NCBI RefSeq assembly: GCF_002796985.1
Contig: NZ_PEKX01000024.1
Span: 62,001-126,000 of the forward strand
Origin: Pseudomonas sp.
Lineage (GTDB): Bacteria; Pseudomonadota; Gammaproteobacteria; Pseudomonadales; Pseudomonadaceae
DNA length: 64,000 nucleotides
Direction: 5' to 3'
This document shows, in pieces, positions 23,265-34,904 of the stretch. The notes beneath the pieces are model-generated. The model had not been told where the DNA came from. It did no database searches and saw nothing but the letters and a program-made list of their open reading frames with translations. The translations under genes and the position numbers were made by a program. Position 1 is the first letter of the stretch. Each line of letters starts with the position of its first letter.

Positions 23265-24266
23265 ATGGGACAGTTGATCGATGGCCGCTGGCATGACCAG
23301 TGGTATGACACCAGCAAGGACGGTCGCTTCCAGCGCGAGAACGCGCAGCGCCGCAACTGGATCACCGCCGACGGCCAACCCGGCCCCAGCGGCGAAGGCG
23401 GCTTCCGCGCTGAAGCCGGCCGCTATCACCTCTACGTTTCCCTGGCCTGCCCCTGGGCCCACCGCACGCTGATCTACCGCCAGCTCAAGGGGCTGGACTC
23501 GCTGATCGACGTCTCAGTGGTCAGTTGGCTGATGCTGGAAGACGGCTGGACCTTCGACAAGGCGCTTGGCTCTACCGGTGACAAGCTGGACAGCCTGGAC
23601 TTCCTGCACCAGCGCTACACGAGGGACGACGCGCACTACACCGGTCGCGTGACCGTGCCGCTGCTCTGGGACAAGCACGAGCGACGCACCGTCAGCAATG
23701 AATCAGCGGAGATCATCCGCATGCTCAACAGCGCCTTCGACGGGATCACCGGCAACACGCTGGACCTCTACCCGGAACCGCTGCGCGCGCAGATCAACGA
23801 GCTGAACGAGCGTATCTACCCTGCCGTGAACAACGGCGTCTATCGCGCCGGTTTCGCCACGACACAGGACGCCTACGAAGAAGCCTTCACGACCCTGTTC
23901 AACGAACTGGACTGGCTGGAAGAGCGCCTGAGCAAGCAACGCTACCTGGCCGGTGAATACCTGACCGAAGCCGATGTGCGCCTGTTCACCACGTTGATTC
24001 GCTTCGACGCGGTCTACAATGGCCACTTCAAGTGCAACCTGCGGCGCCTGGCGGACTACCCGAACCTGTCCGGCTGGTTGCGCGAGCTGTATCAGCTTGA
24101 AGGCGTTGCCGGAACCGTGGATTTCCAGCACATCAAGAACCACTACTACGCCAGCCACCGCACCATCAACCCGACCGGCGTCGTGCCGCTGGGGCCGCAG
24201 CAGGATTTCACCGGGCCGCACGGGCGGGAGCATCTACCGGGCAAGGGGATTGCGCACAAAGGCTGA
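23265..24266 (+). CDS. yqjG: Glutathionyl-hydroquinone reductase (Xi-class GST)
   Basis: The 333-residue protein has the Xi-class glutathione transferase features: an N-terminal extension, the catalytic cysteine in VSLACPWAHRTLIYRQLKGL (about residue 64), the glutathione-site NESAEIIRMLN and a helical C-terminal domain with YLAGEYLTEADVRLFTTLIRFD, ending in NPTGVVPLGP. These enzymes reduce glutathionyl-hydroquinones to hydroquinones with GSH. It stands alone between ybiB and a REP hairpin. The gene name follows the E. coli homologue. Confidence 0.92.
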   Translation: MGQLIDGRWHDQWYDTSKDGRFQRENAQRRNWITADGQPGPSGEGGFRAEAGRYHLYVSLACPWAHRTLIYRQLKGLDSLIDVSVVSWLMLEDGWTFDKALGSTGDKLDSLDFLHQRYTRDDAHYTGRVTVPLLWDKHERRTVSNESAEIIRMLNSAFDGITGNTLDLYPEPLRAQINELNERIYPAVNNGVYRAGFATTQDAYEEAFTTLFNELDWLEERLSKQRYLAGEYLTEADVRLFTTLIRFDAVYNGHFKCNLRRLADYPNLSGWLRELYQLEGVAGTVDFQHIKNHYYASHRTINPTGVVPLGPQQDFTGPHGREHLPGKGIAHKG

Positions 24267-24276
24267 AACCATCCTC

Positions 24277-24344
24277 GTAGGAGCGAGCTTGCTCGCGAAC
24301 CGGCAATCCACGCGGAAGCCGTTCGCGAGCAAGCTCGCTCCTAC
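24277..24344. repeat. REP doublet (REPIN-like hairpin), copy 2
   Basis: The same perfect 24-nt inverted arms as at 2221-2285 flank a different 20-nt spacer. It lies between the convergent yqjG and lysozyme-inhibitor-like genes, 10 bp after one stop and 15 bp before the other, where it may double as a transcript end. Confidence 0.9.
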
Positions 24345-24359
24345 GCGGTCGATAGCTTT

Positions 24360-24707
24360 TCAGATGGGCTTGTCGATGCCGTCGTAGACCTTCTGCAGCG
24401 CGTCCAGGCGTTCCTGGTAGCGCTGCTTGAGGCAGGCCTTATTGGCGCCGCAGGCGCGGCGCTGCTCCAGCCAGGCGAGCTGGGAGTCGCCCAGGTTGCC
24501 ACGCATGCCCATGGCGAACAGGCCGCGCAGCAGGCGGTAGGTCGTTGCCACCTGCACATCCATCTCGGAAAGCTGGCGATCCGCGCAGATGGCTTTCTCG
24601 TCTGCCTGCTTGGCCTTCTTGCAGTCGAAGCTGGCCGCCGACGCCGGCAAGGCGAAGCAACTCAGGGCACATGCGGCACCCAGGATCGCAACGCGCAGGG
24701 CTCTCAC
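24360..24707 (-). CDS. LprI/DUF1311-type periplasmic protein (lysozyme inhibitor-like)
   Basis: The 115-residue product starts at a GTG whose last two bases overlap the cysG stop (GTGA). It has a signal peptide (VRALRVAILGAACALSCFALP then ASA) and the DUF1311/LprI pattern FDCKKAKQADEKAICADRQLSEMD, LAWLEQRRACGANKACLKQRY with four cysteines expected to form disulfides. Some LprI-type proteins inhibit lysozymes; others have no known role. A frame extending 200 codons further upstream runs through cysG in the wrong frame and is not real. Confidence 0.85.
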   Translation of the reverse strand: MRALRVAILGAACALSCFALPASAASFDCKKAKQADEKAICADRQLSEMDVQVATTYRLLRGLFAMGMRGNLGDSQLAWLEQRRACGANKACLKQRYQERLDALQKVYDGIDKPI

Positions 24708-26089
24708 TGCTGCCCCTCGAACCACGCCAATTTTTCGCGCAACTGCACTACTTCCCCGACAATCACCAGGGTCGGCGCATGCACTTCGTGCTCGGCCACC
24801 AACTCCGGCAGGTTCGCCAGAGTGCCGGTGAACACCCGCTGACGCACGGTGGTGCCCTGCTGGATGAGCGCCGCCGGCGTATCGGCGGAACGGCCGTGAC
24901 GCACCAGTTGCTCGCAGATGACCGGCAAGCCGACCAGGCCCATGTAGAACACCAGCGTCTGCCCGGGCGCGACCAGATCGTTCCAGGGCAGGTCGGTGCT
25001 GCCGTCTTTCAGATGACCAGTCACAAAACGCACGGACTGCGCGTAATCGCGATGGGTCAGCGGAATGCCGGCGTAGGCCGCGCAGCCACTGGCTGCCGTA
25101 ATACCCGGCACCACCTGGAACGGAATGCCATTGGCTGCCAGTTCGTCGATCTCTTCGCCACCCCGACCGAAGATGAACGGATCTCCGCCCTTCAGGCGCA
25201 GCACCCGCTTGCCTTGCAGGGCCAGCTCGACCAGCTTGCGATTGATCTCGTCCTGCGGCACGGCGTGATCTGCGCGACGCTTGCCGACATACAGGCGGTC
25301 CGCGTCGCGGCGGCACAGTTCGAGGATGGCCGGCGCGACGAGACGGTCGTAGAGCACCACGTCGGCCTGCTGCATCAGGCGCAGGGCGCGGAAGGTCAGC
25401 AGATCAGGATCACCCGGACCCGCGCCGACCAGATAGACCTCACCGCGAGACTCGGCCTGCGGCGATTCAAGCTTGTCCGCCAACAGGCGCTCAGCCTCGT
25501 TCGGCAAGCCGGCGAGCACTCGCTCGGCGATTGGCCCCTGGAACACGTCCTCCCAGAACTTGCGCCGCTGCTGCAGGTCCGGCAGGCGCTGCTTCACGCG
25601 CTCGCGGAAGCGGCTGGCGAGACCGGCCAACTGGCCATAGGTCGCGGGAATCCAGGTTTCCAGCTTGGCACGCAGTAGCCGGGCCAGCACCGGCGCATCG
25701 CCACCGCTGGACACAGCCACCACCAGCGGTGAACGGTCGACGATAGCTGGGAAGATCACACTGCACAGCGCCGGCGCATCGACCACATTGACCGGCACGC
25801 CACGCTCGTTGGCATCGCGGGAAACCTGCGCATTGAGCGGTTCATCGTCCGTGGCCGCGATGACCAGCACGCAATCCTGAAGGTCGCCCGGGGCGTAGGG
25901 GCGCAGGAGCAATTCGCCCGCGCCCTCCTCGATCAGCTCACGCAGCTCCGAATGCACTTCCGGAGCCACGACTCGCAGCACTGCGCCGGCGTCGTTTAGC
26001 AGGCGCGCCTTGCGCAGTGCGACATCACCGCCGCCGACCAGTAGCGCGCGACGTCCGCGCAGGATGTGGAACAGCGGCAGGAAGTCCAT
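24704..26089 (-). CDS. cysG: Siroheme synthase (trifunctional CysG)
   Basis: This 461-residue protein fuses the NAD-dependent precorrin-2 dehydrogenase/ferrochelatase module (MDFLPLFHILRGRRALLVGG, GGDVALRKARLL, AVSSGGDAPVLARLLR; residues 1-205) to the SAM-dependent uroporphyrinogen III methyltransferase (VYLVGAGPGDPDLLTFRALR, LKGGDPFIFGRGGEE, GITAASGCAAYAGIPLTHRD; about 215-455). It turns uroporphyrinogen III into siroheme for sulfite and nitrite reductases. It starts 1 bp after the serS stop and overlaps the downstream lysozyme-inhibitor-like gene. Confidence 0.98.
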   Translation of the reverse strand: MDFLPLFHILRGRRALLVGGGDVALRKARLLNDAGAVLRVVAPEVHSELRELIEEGAGELLLRPYAPGDLQDCVLVIAATDDEPLNAQVSRDANERGVPVNVVDAPALCSVIFPAIVDRSPLVVAVSSGGDAPVLARLLRAKLETWIPATYGQLAGLASRFRERVKQRLPDLQQRRKFWEDVFQGPIAERVLAGLPNEAERLLADKLESPQAESRGEVYLVGAGPGDPDLLTFRALRLMQQADVVLYDRLVAPAILELCRRDADRLYVGKRRADHAVPQDEINRKLVELALQGKRVLRLKGGDPFIFGRGGEEIDELAANGIPFQVVPGITAASGCAAYAGIPLTHRDYAQSVRFVTGHLKDGSTDLPWNDLVAPGQTLVFYMGLVGLPVICEQLVRHGRSADTPAALIQQGTTVRQRVFTGTLANLPELVAEHEVHAPTLVIVGEVVQLREKLAWFEGQQ

Positions 26090-26090
26090 C

Positions 26091-27371
<1,281 letters not shown>

Positions 27372-27417
27372 GGTGTCTTCTCGTGTCTAGTGTCAGGCGG
27401 CGCTCGCGGGCGCCACT

Positions 27418-28743
27418 TCAGGATTTTCTGCGACGGCGGGAACTGGCCTTGTCGAGGCTGGCCAGGTGGCGCAGCTTTTCGCCGATCTTCAGTTCGAGCC
27501 CGCGCGGCACGGGTTGGTAATACTGGCGCGGTTCCATGGACTCGGGGAAGTAGTCTTCTCCGGCCGCATAGGCATCCGGCTCATCATGGGCATAGCGATA
27601 CTCGTCGCCGTAACCCAGGTTCTTCATCAGCTTGGTCGGTGCGTTGCGCAAGTGCAGCGGCACCTCCAGCGAACCGCTCTCCGCTACATCACGGCGCGCC
27701 GTGTTGTACGCGTTGTAGACGGCATTACTCTTCGGCGCGCAGGCCAGATACACAATAGCCTGCGCAATCGCCAACTCACCCTCAGGGCTACCAAGGCGCT
27801 CCTGAACGTCCCAGGCGTGCAGGCACAAGGTCAGTGCGCGCGGATCGGCGTTGCCGATGTCTTCGCTGGCCATGCGCACCACGCGACGGGCGATGTAAAG
27901 CGGATCGCAGCCACCATCGAGCATGCGCGAATACCAGTACAGCGCGCCATCGGGACTGGATCCACGCACCGACTTGTGCAGCGCGCTGATCTGGTCGTAG
28001 AAAGCCTCGCCGCCCTTGTCAAAGCGCCGACGCGTGTCACCCAGCAGGTTCTGCAACAGCTCGGCGCTGATCTCGCCATTATCTTCGGCAAGGTCCGAGG
28101 CGTTCTCCAGCAGGTTGAGCAGGCGCCGGCCATCGCCGTCGGCAGCCGCCATCAGGATGGCGAAGCTGTCGTCAGGCAGACTCAGGTTGCGCTTGCCCAG
28201 ACCCTTTTCTTCCGTCAGCGCGCGCTCGACCAGGCGGCGCAGAGCCGGCTCGTCCAGGCTCTTCAACACGTAGACGCGAGCACGGGAGAGCAATGCGTTG
28301 TTCAGCTCGAAGGACGGGTTCTCGGTGGTCGCGCCAATGAAAATCAGCGTGCCGTCTTCCACGTAGGGCAGGAAGGCATCCTGCTGACTCTTGTTGAAGC
28401 GGTGCACTTCGTCGACGAAGAGGATGGTGCGACGGCCGTACTGCGCGGCGTGCTGCTTGGCCACTTCCACCGACTGGCGGATTTCCTTTACGCCCGAGAG
28501 CACCGCGGAGATGGTCTCGAAATGTGCGTCGGTGACCTGGGCCAGCAATTTCGCCAGGGTGGTCTTGCCGACGCCGGGCGGCCCCCAGAAGATCATCGAG
28601 TGCAGCGCGCCCTGCTCCAGGGCCTCACGCAGCGGCTTGCCACGGGCGAGCAGGTGCTCCTGACCGACGTACTCGTCCAGGCTGGTCGCGCGCAGGCGCG
28701 CGGCCAGGGGCTGGGAAACGGGGGCGGAGCGGAACAGATCCAA
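27418..28743 (-). CDS. rarA: Replication-associated recombination protein A (AAA+ ATPase)
   Basis: The 441-residue RarA/MgsA/WRNIP1-family ATPase has Walker A GPPGVGKTTLAKLLA, Walker B ILFVDEVHRFNKSQQDA, the sensor GATTENPSFELN and the C-terminal tetramerisation domain with LDGGCDPLYIARRVVRMASEDIG. It acts at stalled replication forks with SSB and RecA. It begins 44 bp downstream of lolA on the same strand, and serS follows 46 bp downstream of its stop. Confidence 0.97.
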   Translation of the reverse strand: MDLFRSAPVSQPLAARLRATSLDEYVGQEHLLARGKPLREALEQGALHSMIFWGPPGVGKTTLAKLLAQVTDAHFETISAVLSGVKEIRQSVEVAKQHAAQYGRRTILFVDEVHRFNKSQQDAFLPYVEDGTLIFIGATTENPSFELNNALLSRARVYVLKSLDEPALRRLVERALTEEKGLGKRNLSLPDDSFAILMAAADGDGRRLLNLLENASDLAEDNGEISAELLQNLLGDTRRRFDKGGEAFYDQISALHKSVRGSSPDGALYWYSRMLDGGCDPLYIARRVVRMASEDIGNADPRALTLCLHAWDVQERLGSPEGELAIAQAIVYLACAPKSNAVYNAYNTARRDVAESGSLEVPLHLRNAPTKLMKNLGYGDEYRYAHDEPDAYAAGEDYFPESMEPRQYYQPVPRGLELKIGEKLRHLASLDKASSRRRRKS

Positions 28744-28787
28744 AGTCTTACCTATTCATTTCTCAAAGCGCGGGCGCCGGTCGCCAC

Positions 28788-29411
28788 TCACTCCTGGATG
28801 ACGTCGACGCCCTTGGGCACCTCGAAGACGAACTGCTTGGCGTCCATCGCCTCGTTCATCTTCACGTCGAAGAACAGGATGTTGGTACGCTGGCCAACGC
28901 TGTCGACCAGTTGCATGTCGTTCACCACGCCGCTGCGGAAGGATATCCGCAGGCTGTCGAACAGGGTGTCCTTGGCCTTGGGCTTGAGCACAAAGTCGAC
29001 CACGTTGCCGCCGTCTTTGGCGGTAATGTCGAAGCTCTGACCGATCTTCGACACATCGCCGGAAAGCAGCAGCGCCGGGGTCTGGGTCAGGCGCTGGTCG
29101 AGCTTCTGGATGGTCACCTGCTCCAGGTCCGGATCGAACAGCCAGATCTTCTCGCCATTGGAGATGAGCAGTTGCTCGTTCGGCGCATCGGTATGCCAGC
29201 GGAACAGACCCGGACGCTTGAGCGCCAGTTGACCGGCGGTTTCCTGCAGACGAGTACCGCTGCCGTCCAGGGTTAGCTGGGAGAAGCGCGCGGTCAGGGT
29301 CTGGGCTTTGGTGAGCATCCCGCTCAGGCGCTGGGCGGCAGCTTCGTCGGCGTGGGCCTGGGCGCCAGCCAAAGCCAGCGCAGCAACGAACAACAGGCGG
29401 ATCAGACGCAT
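28788..29411 (-). CDS. lolA: Outer-membrane lipoprotein carrier protein LolA
   Basis: From ATG 29411 (GAGGA five bases upstream) the product is 207 residues with signal peptide MRLIRLLFVAALALAGAQAHA. The mature protein has LolA features: TLTARFSQLTLDG, RPGLFRWHTDAPNEQLLISNGEKIW, FDPDLEQVTIQKLDQ and a closing beta-barrel with FDVKMNEAMDAKQFVFEVP. It shuttles lipoproteins across the periplasm from LolCDE to LolB. A longer frame begins 21 codons upstream but would bury the signal peptide. Confidence 0.96.
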   Translation of the reverse strand: MRLIRLLFVAALALAGAQAHADEAAAQRLSGMLTKAQTLTARFSQLTLDGSGTRLQETAGQLALKRPGLFRWHTDAPNEQLLISNGEKIWLFDPDLEQVTIQKLDQRLTQTPALLLSGDVSKIGQSFDITAKDGGNVVDFVLKPKAKDTLFDSLRISFRSGVVNDMQLVDSVGQRTNILFFDVKMNEAMDAKQFVFEVPKGVDVIQE

Positions 29412-29430
29412 CGAAATCCTCGGAGTCGAA

Positions 29431-31842
<2,412 letters not shown>

Positions 31843-32063
31843 AACGCTTCTATTCCTGCGCTATACGCGCGTCCGAGAGTCGTTGGGCCGCGAAAGAGGC
31901 CTATTGTACGGCTTTGGCCAGCCGATGCCAGCGAACCCGGGCGTGTCCGATTGCGCTTTTGCCGGCTTTCCGGGGTTCGGTGTAGCATAGCCCAACACCG
32001 CTTTTCGGCTGCTCAATTGGAGCATGCATTCTCTTACGTGACAAAGGCTTATGGAGTCTTTTT

Positions 32064-33014
32064 ATGAGTGAAGTCAAGCATTCGCGCCTGATCATCCTGG
32101 GCTCCGGCCCCGCCGGCTACACCGCAGCCGTGTATGCCGCGCGCGCCAACCTCAAGCCTGTTGTCATCACCGGCATCCAGCCCGGCGGTCAGCTGACCAC
32201 CACCACCGAGGTCGACAACTGGCCCGGCGACGTCGAGGGCCTGACCGGCCCTGCCTTGATGCAGCGCATGGAGCAGCACGCCAAGCGTTTCGATACCGAG
32301 ATCGTCTACGACCACATCCACACCGCCGAGTTGCAGCAGAAGCCATTCACCCTCAAGGGCGACAGCGGCACCTACACCTGCGACGCGCTGATCATCGCCA
32401 CCGGCGCCTCGGCCCAGTACCTGGGCATGTCCTCGGAAGAGGCCTTCATGGGCAAGGGCGTTTCCGCCTGCGCCACCTGCGACGGCTTCTTCTACCGCAA
32501 CCAGGTCGTCTGCGTGGTCGGCGGCGGCAACACCGCCGTGGAAGAGGCGCTGTACCTCTCCAACATCGCCAAGGAAGTCCACCTGATCCACCGCCGCGAC
32601 AAACTGCGCTCGGAGAAGATCCTGCAGGACAAGCTGTTCGAGAAAGCCAGGAACGGCAATGTGCGCCTGCACTGGAACACCACGCTGGACGAAGTCCTGG
32701 GTGACAACATGGGCGTCATCGGCGTACGCCTGAAGGACGCCGAAAGCGGCGAAACCCGCCAACTGGACCTGTCCGGCGTGTTCATCGCCATCGGCCACAA
32801 GCCCAACACCGACCTGTTCAAGGGCCAGCTGGAGATGCATGACGGCTACCTGAAGATCAAGGGTGGCGCTGAAGGCAACGCGACCCTGACCAGCATCGAC
32901 GGCGTGTTCGCCGCCGGCGACGTGGCCGACCACGTCTATCGCCAGGCCATCACCTCGGCTGGCGCCGGCTGCATGGCCGCGCTGGACGCCGAAAAGTTCC
33001 TCGACGACAACTGA
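32064..33014 (+). CDS. trxB: Thioredoxin reductase
   Basis: This 316-residue NADPH-dependent flavoenzyme has the FAD motif ILGSGPAGYTAAVYAARANL, the redox disulfide C136-A-T-C139 in GVSACATCDGFFYRNQ, the NADPH site VVGGGNTAVEEALYLSNIA with HRRDKLRSEK for the 2'-phosphate, and the C-terminal FAD motif VFAAGDVADHVYRQAITSAG. It keeps thioredoxin reduced. GGAG precedes the ATG. Its promoter lies in the 221-bp gap shared with the divergent ftsK; aat, bpt and infA follow. Confidence 0.97.
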   Translation: MSEVKHSRLIILGSGPAGYTAAVYAARANLKPVVITGIQPGGQLTTTTEVDNWPGDVEGLTGPALMQRMEQHAKRFDTEIVYDHIHTAELQQKPFTLKGDSGTYTCDALIIATGASAQYLGMSSEEAFMGKGVSACATCDGFFYRNQVVCVVGGGNTAVEEALYLSNIAKEVHLIHRRDKLRSEKILQDKLFEKARNGNVRLHWNTTLDEVLGDNMGVIGVRLKDAESGETRQLDLSGVFIAIGHKPNTDLFKGQLEMHDGYLKIKGGAEGNATLTSIDGVFAAGDVADHVYRQAITSAGAGCMAALDAEKFLDDN

Positions 33015-33023
33015 TCGGACAAA

Positions 33024-33042
33024 GGGGAGGCTCGCCCTCCCC
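33024..33042 (+). other. Hairpin in the trxB-aat spacer
   Basis: A 7-bp stem (GGGGAGG / CCTCCCC) with a 5-nt loop fills much of the 37-bp gap. It sequesters the only purine-rich, Shine-Dalgarno-like stretch ahead of aat, while the nine bases before the aat ATG are pyrimidine-rich. It has no T-run. Confidence 0.5.
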
Positions 33043-33051
33043 TCCTCTCTC

Positions 33052-33756
33052 ATGCTCAAGTGGCTTTCCCGCAGCAACTTCGACTTTCCACCCCTGGACA
33101 AGGCCCTGCACGAGCCCAACGGCTTGCTTGCGGCCGGCGGCGACCTCAATCCGCAGCGCCTGATCCAGGCTTACCGCCACGGCTGCTTCCCCTGGTACCA
33201 GGACGGCCAGCCAATCCTCTGGTGGTCACCTGATCCACGGACCGTGCTGTTCCCCGAAGAACTGCACGTTTCCCGCAGCCTCGCCAAATTCATCCGCCAG
33301 CAGCAGTACCAGGTCACCATCGACCAGGCCTTCGAACAAGTCATCCAGGGTTGCGCAAGCCCACGGGATTATGCGGACGGCACCTGGATCACCACGCCGA
33401 TGCAGGACGCCTATTGCCAGCTACACCGCCTGGGCGTTGCCCATTCGGCGGAAGCCTGGCAAGGCAATGAACTGGTCGGCGGGCTTTACGGACTGGCCAT
33501 CGGTCGCCTGTTTTTTGGCGAATCCATGTTCAGCCGCGTCGACAACGCCTCCAAGGTCGCCTTTGCCTGCCTGGTGCAGCGCCTGCGAGACGCCGGTTTC
33601 GTGCTGATCGACTGCCAGATGCCAACCCAGCATCTGCACAGCTTCGGTGCTCGCGCCATTTCTCGCCGCGAATTCACCAGCTACCTGCGCCGTCATCTCG
33701 ACGAAACACCGTCGCGAGACTGGACTTCGCAGGCGGACCCGCTCAGCCTGTCTTAA
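33052..33756 (+). CDS. aat: Leucyl/phenylalanyl-tRNA-protein transferase
   Basis: The 234-residue enzyme has all hallmark blocks: NGLLAAGGDLNPQRLIQAYRHG, FPWYQDGQPILWWSPDPRTV, YADGTWITTPMQDAY, GGLYGLAIGRLFFGESMFSR and DCQMPTQHLHSFGARAISRR. It transfers Leu or Phe from tRNA to proteins with N-terminal Arg or Lys, creating N-degrons for ClpS/ClpAP, both encoded at 34.9-37.6 kb here. No normal Shine-Dalgarno sequence precedes ATG 33052, although homology fixes the start. Confidence 0.97.
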   Translation: MLKWLSRSNFDFPPLDKALHEPNGLLAAGGDLNPQRLIQAYRHGCFPWYQDGQPILWWSPDPRTVLFPEELHVSRSLAKFIRQQQYQVTIDQAFEQVIQGCASPRDYADGTWITTPMQDAYCQLHRLGVAHSAEAWQGNELVGGLYGLAIGRLFFGESMFSRVDNASKVAFACLVQRLRDAGFVLIDCQMPTQHLHSFGARAISRREFTSYLRRHLDETPSRDWTSQADPLSLS

Positions 33757-33787
33757 ACTTGCCTGAGGGACCTCGCAGGGGTTGAAG

Positions 33788-34495
33788 ATGACCGAGCTCG
33801 CCCGCCTGAAGTTTTACGCCACACAACCGCATCCATGCAGCTATCTGCCCGAGGAACAGGCCACCACCCTGTTTCTCGACCCCAGCCAGCCCATGGATGC
33901 ACAGCTGTATGCCTCGCTGTCAGAGGTGGGCTTCCGGCGCAGCGGCGAACACCTCTACCGGCCGCACTGCCAGCACTGCACGGCATGCATCCCGGCACGC
34001 ATCCCGGCCGCCGGCTTCCAACCCAGTCGCCAACAGAAGCGCATCATCAAGCGCAACGCCGACCTGGAAGTCATCCGCAAGCGCCCAGCCTTCACCGAGG
34101 AGTACTACGCGCTGTACATGCGCTACATCGAGCAGCGCCACGCCGATGGCGACATGTACCCGCCCAGTCGCGACCAGTTCGCCACCTTCCTGGTGCGTGA
34201 CCTGCCGTTCAGTTGCTTCTTCGAGTTCCGCCTGCAGGGTCGGCTGCTGGCCGTCGCCGTGACCGACGTGCTGCCCAACGGCCTTTCCGCCGTCTATACC
34301 TTCTACGACCCGGACGAGGAACGCCGCAGTCTGGGGCGCTTCGCCATCCTCTGGCAGATCGGCGAGACCGAGCGTCTGAACCTCCACGCCGTCTACTTGG
34401 GCTACTGGATCAAGAATTGCCGGAAGATGAACTACAAGACCCAATACCGCCCGATCGAGCTTTTCGTGAACCAGCGCTGGGTGGCCTTGAACTGA
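33788..34495 (+). CDS. bpt: Aspartate/glutamate leucyltransferase (bacterial Ate1-like)
   Basis: The 235-residue protein belongs to the R-transferase/Bpt family: HPCSYLPEEQATTLFLDP, HLYRPHCQHCTACIPARIP with the conserved cysteines, ADGDMYPPSRDQFATFL and YLGYWIKNCRKMNYKTQYRP. Bpt adds leucine to N-terminal Asp or Glu, feeding the same N-end-rule pathway as Aat. ATG 33788 is preferred over an in-frame TTG two codons earlier. It follows aat by 31 bp, and a terminator separates it from infA. Confidence 0.95.
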   Translation: MTELARLKFYATQPHPCSYLPEEQATTLFLDPSQPMDAQLYASLSEVGFRRSGEHLYRPHCQHCTACIPARIPAAGFQPSRQQKRIIKRNADLEVIRKRPAFTEEYYALYMRYIEQRHADGDMYPPSRDQFATFLVRDLPFSCFFEFRLQGRLLAVAVTDVLPNGLSAVYTFYDPDEERRSLGRFAILWQIGETERLNLHAVYLGYWIKNCRKMNYKTQYRPIELFVNQRWVALN

Positions 34496-34530
34496 GCCGA
34501 AAACACCCATTGGCGTTGTGGGGCGATTTC

Positions 34531-34552
34531 AGGCACAATGTGTGCCTTTTTT
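34531..34552 (+). terminator. Intrinsic terminator between bpt and infA
   Basis: A 7-bp stem (AGGCACA / TGTGCCT) with loop ATG leads straight into T6. It ends the trxB-aat-bpt transcript 48 bp before the infA start. The CACAAT within the hairpin could double as a -10 element for infA, with TTGGCG 18 bp upstream, but both boxes are weak. Confidence 0.75.
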
Positions 34553-34599
34553 AATGCCCTGAAACTTCAGGCAACCATAGATACCGAGGGTTCTACTGC

Positions 34600-34818
34600 A
34601 TGTCGAAAGAAGACAGCTTCGAAATGGAAGGCACTGTCGTCGACACCCTGCCCAACACCATGTTCCGCGTGGAGTTGGAGAACGGGCACGTCGTTACCGC
34701 GCACATCTCCGGGAAGATGCGCAAGAACTACATCCGCATCCTGACCGGCGACAAAGTTCGCGTTGAACTGACGCCCTACGACCTGTCCAAGGGTCGCATC
34801 ACCTACCGCGCTCGCTGA
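34600..34818 (+). CDS. infA: Translation initiation factor IF-1
   Basis: The 72-residue protein is a single S1/OB-fold domain of exactly the expected IF-1 length, with [40 protein letters not shown] and [22 protein letters not shown]-1 occupies the ribosomal A site during initiation. It stands between bpt and the convergent clpA, with a terminator on each side. Confidence 0.98.
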
Positions 34819-34856
34819 CAGACGGTAAGTGCCGGCAAAAACCGGCACACAGAAAG

Positions 34857-34880
34857 ACGCCCGGCATTGCCGGGCGTTTT
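34857..34880. terminator. Bidirectional terminator between infA and clpA
   Basis: A 9-bp stem (ACGCCCGGC / GCCGGGCGT) with an ATT loop is followed by T-rich sequence on the plus strand and by a T-containing stretch on the minus strand, in the gap between the convergent genes. Confidence 0.8.
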
Positions 34881-34904
34881 CGTTTGGGCCTTATGTATTA
34901 AACG

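Noticed and set aside
24360..25316. 318-codon version of the lysozyme-inhibitor-like gene
   Set aside because: The first 200 codons run through cysG in another frame; a signal peptide begins at the GTG that overlaps the cysG stop.
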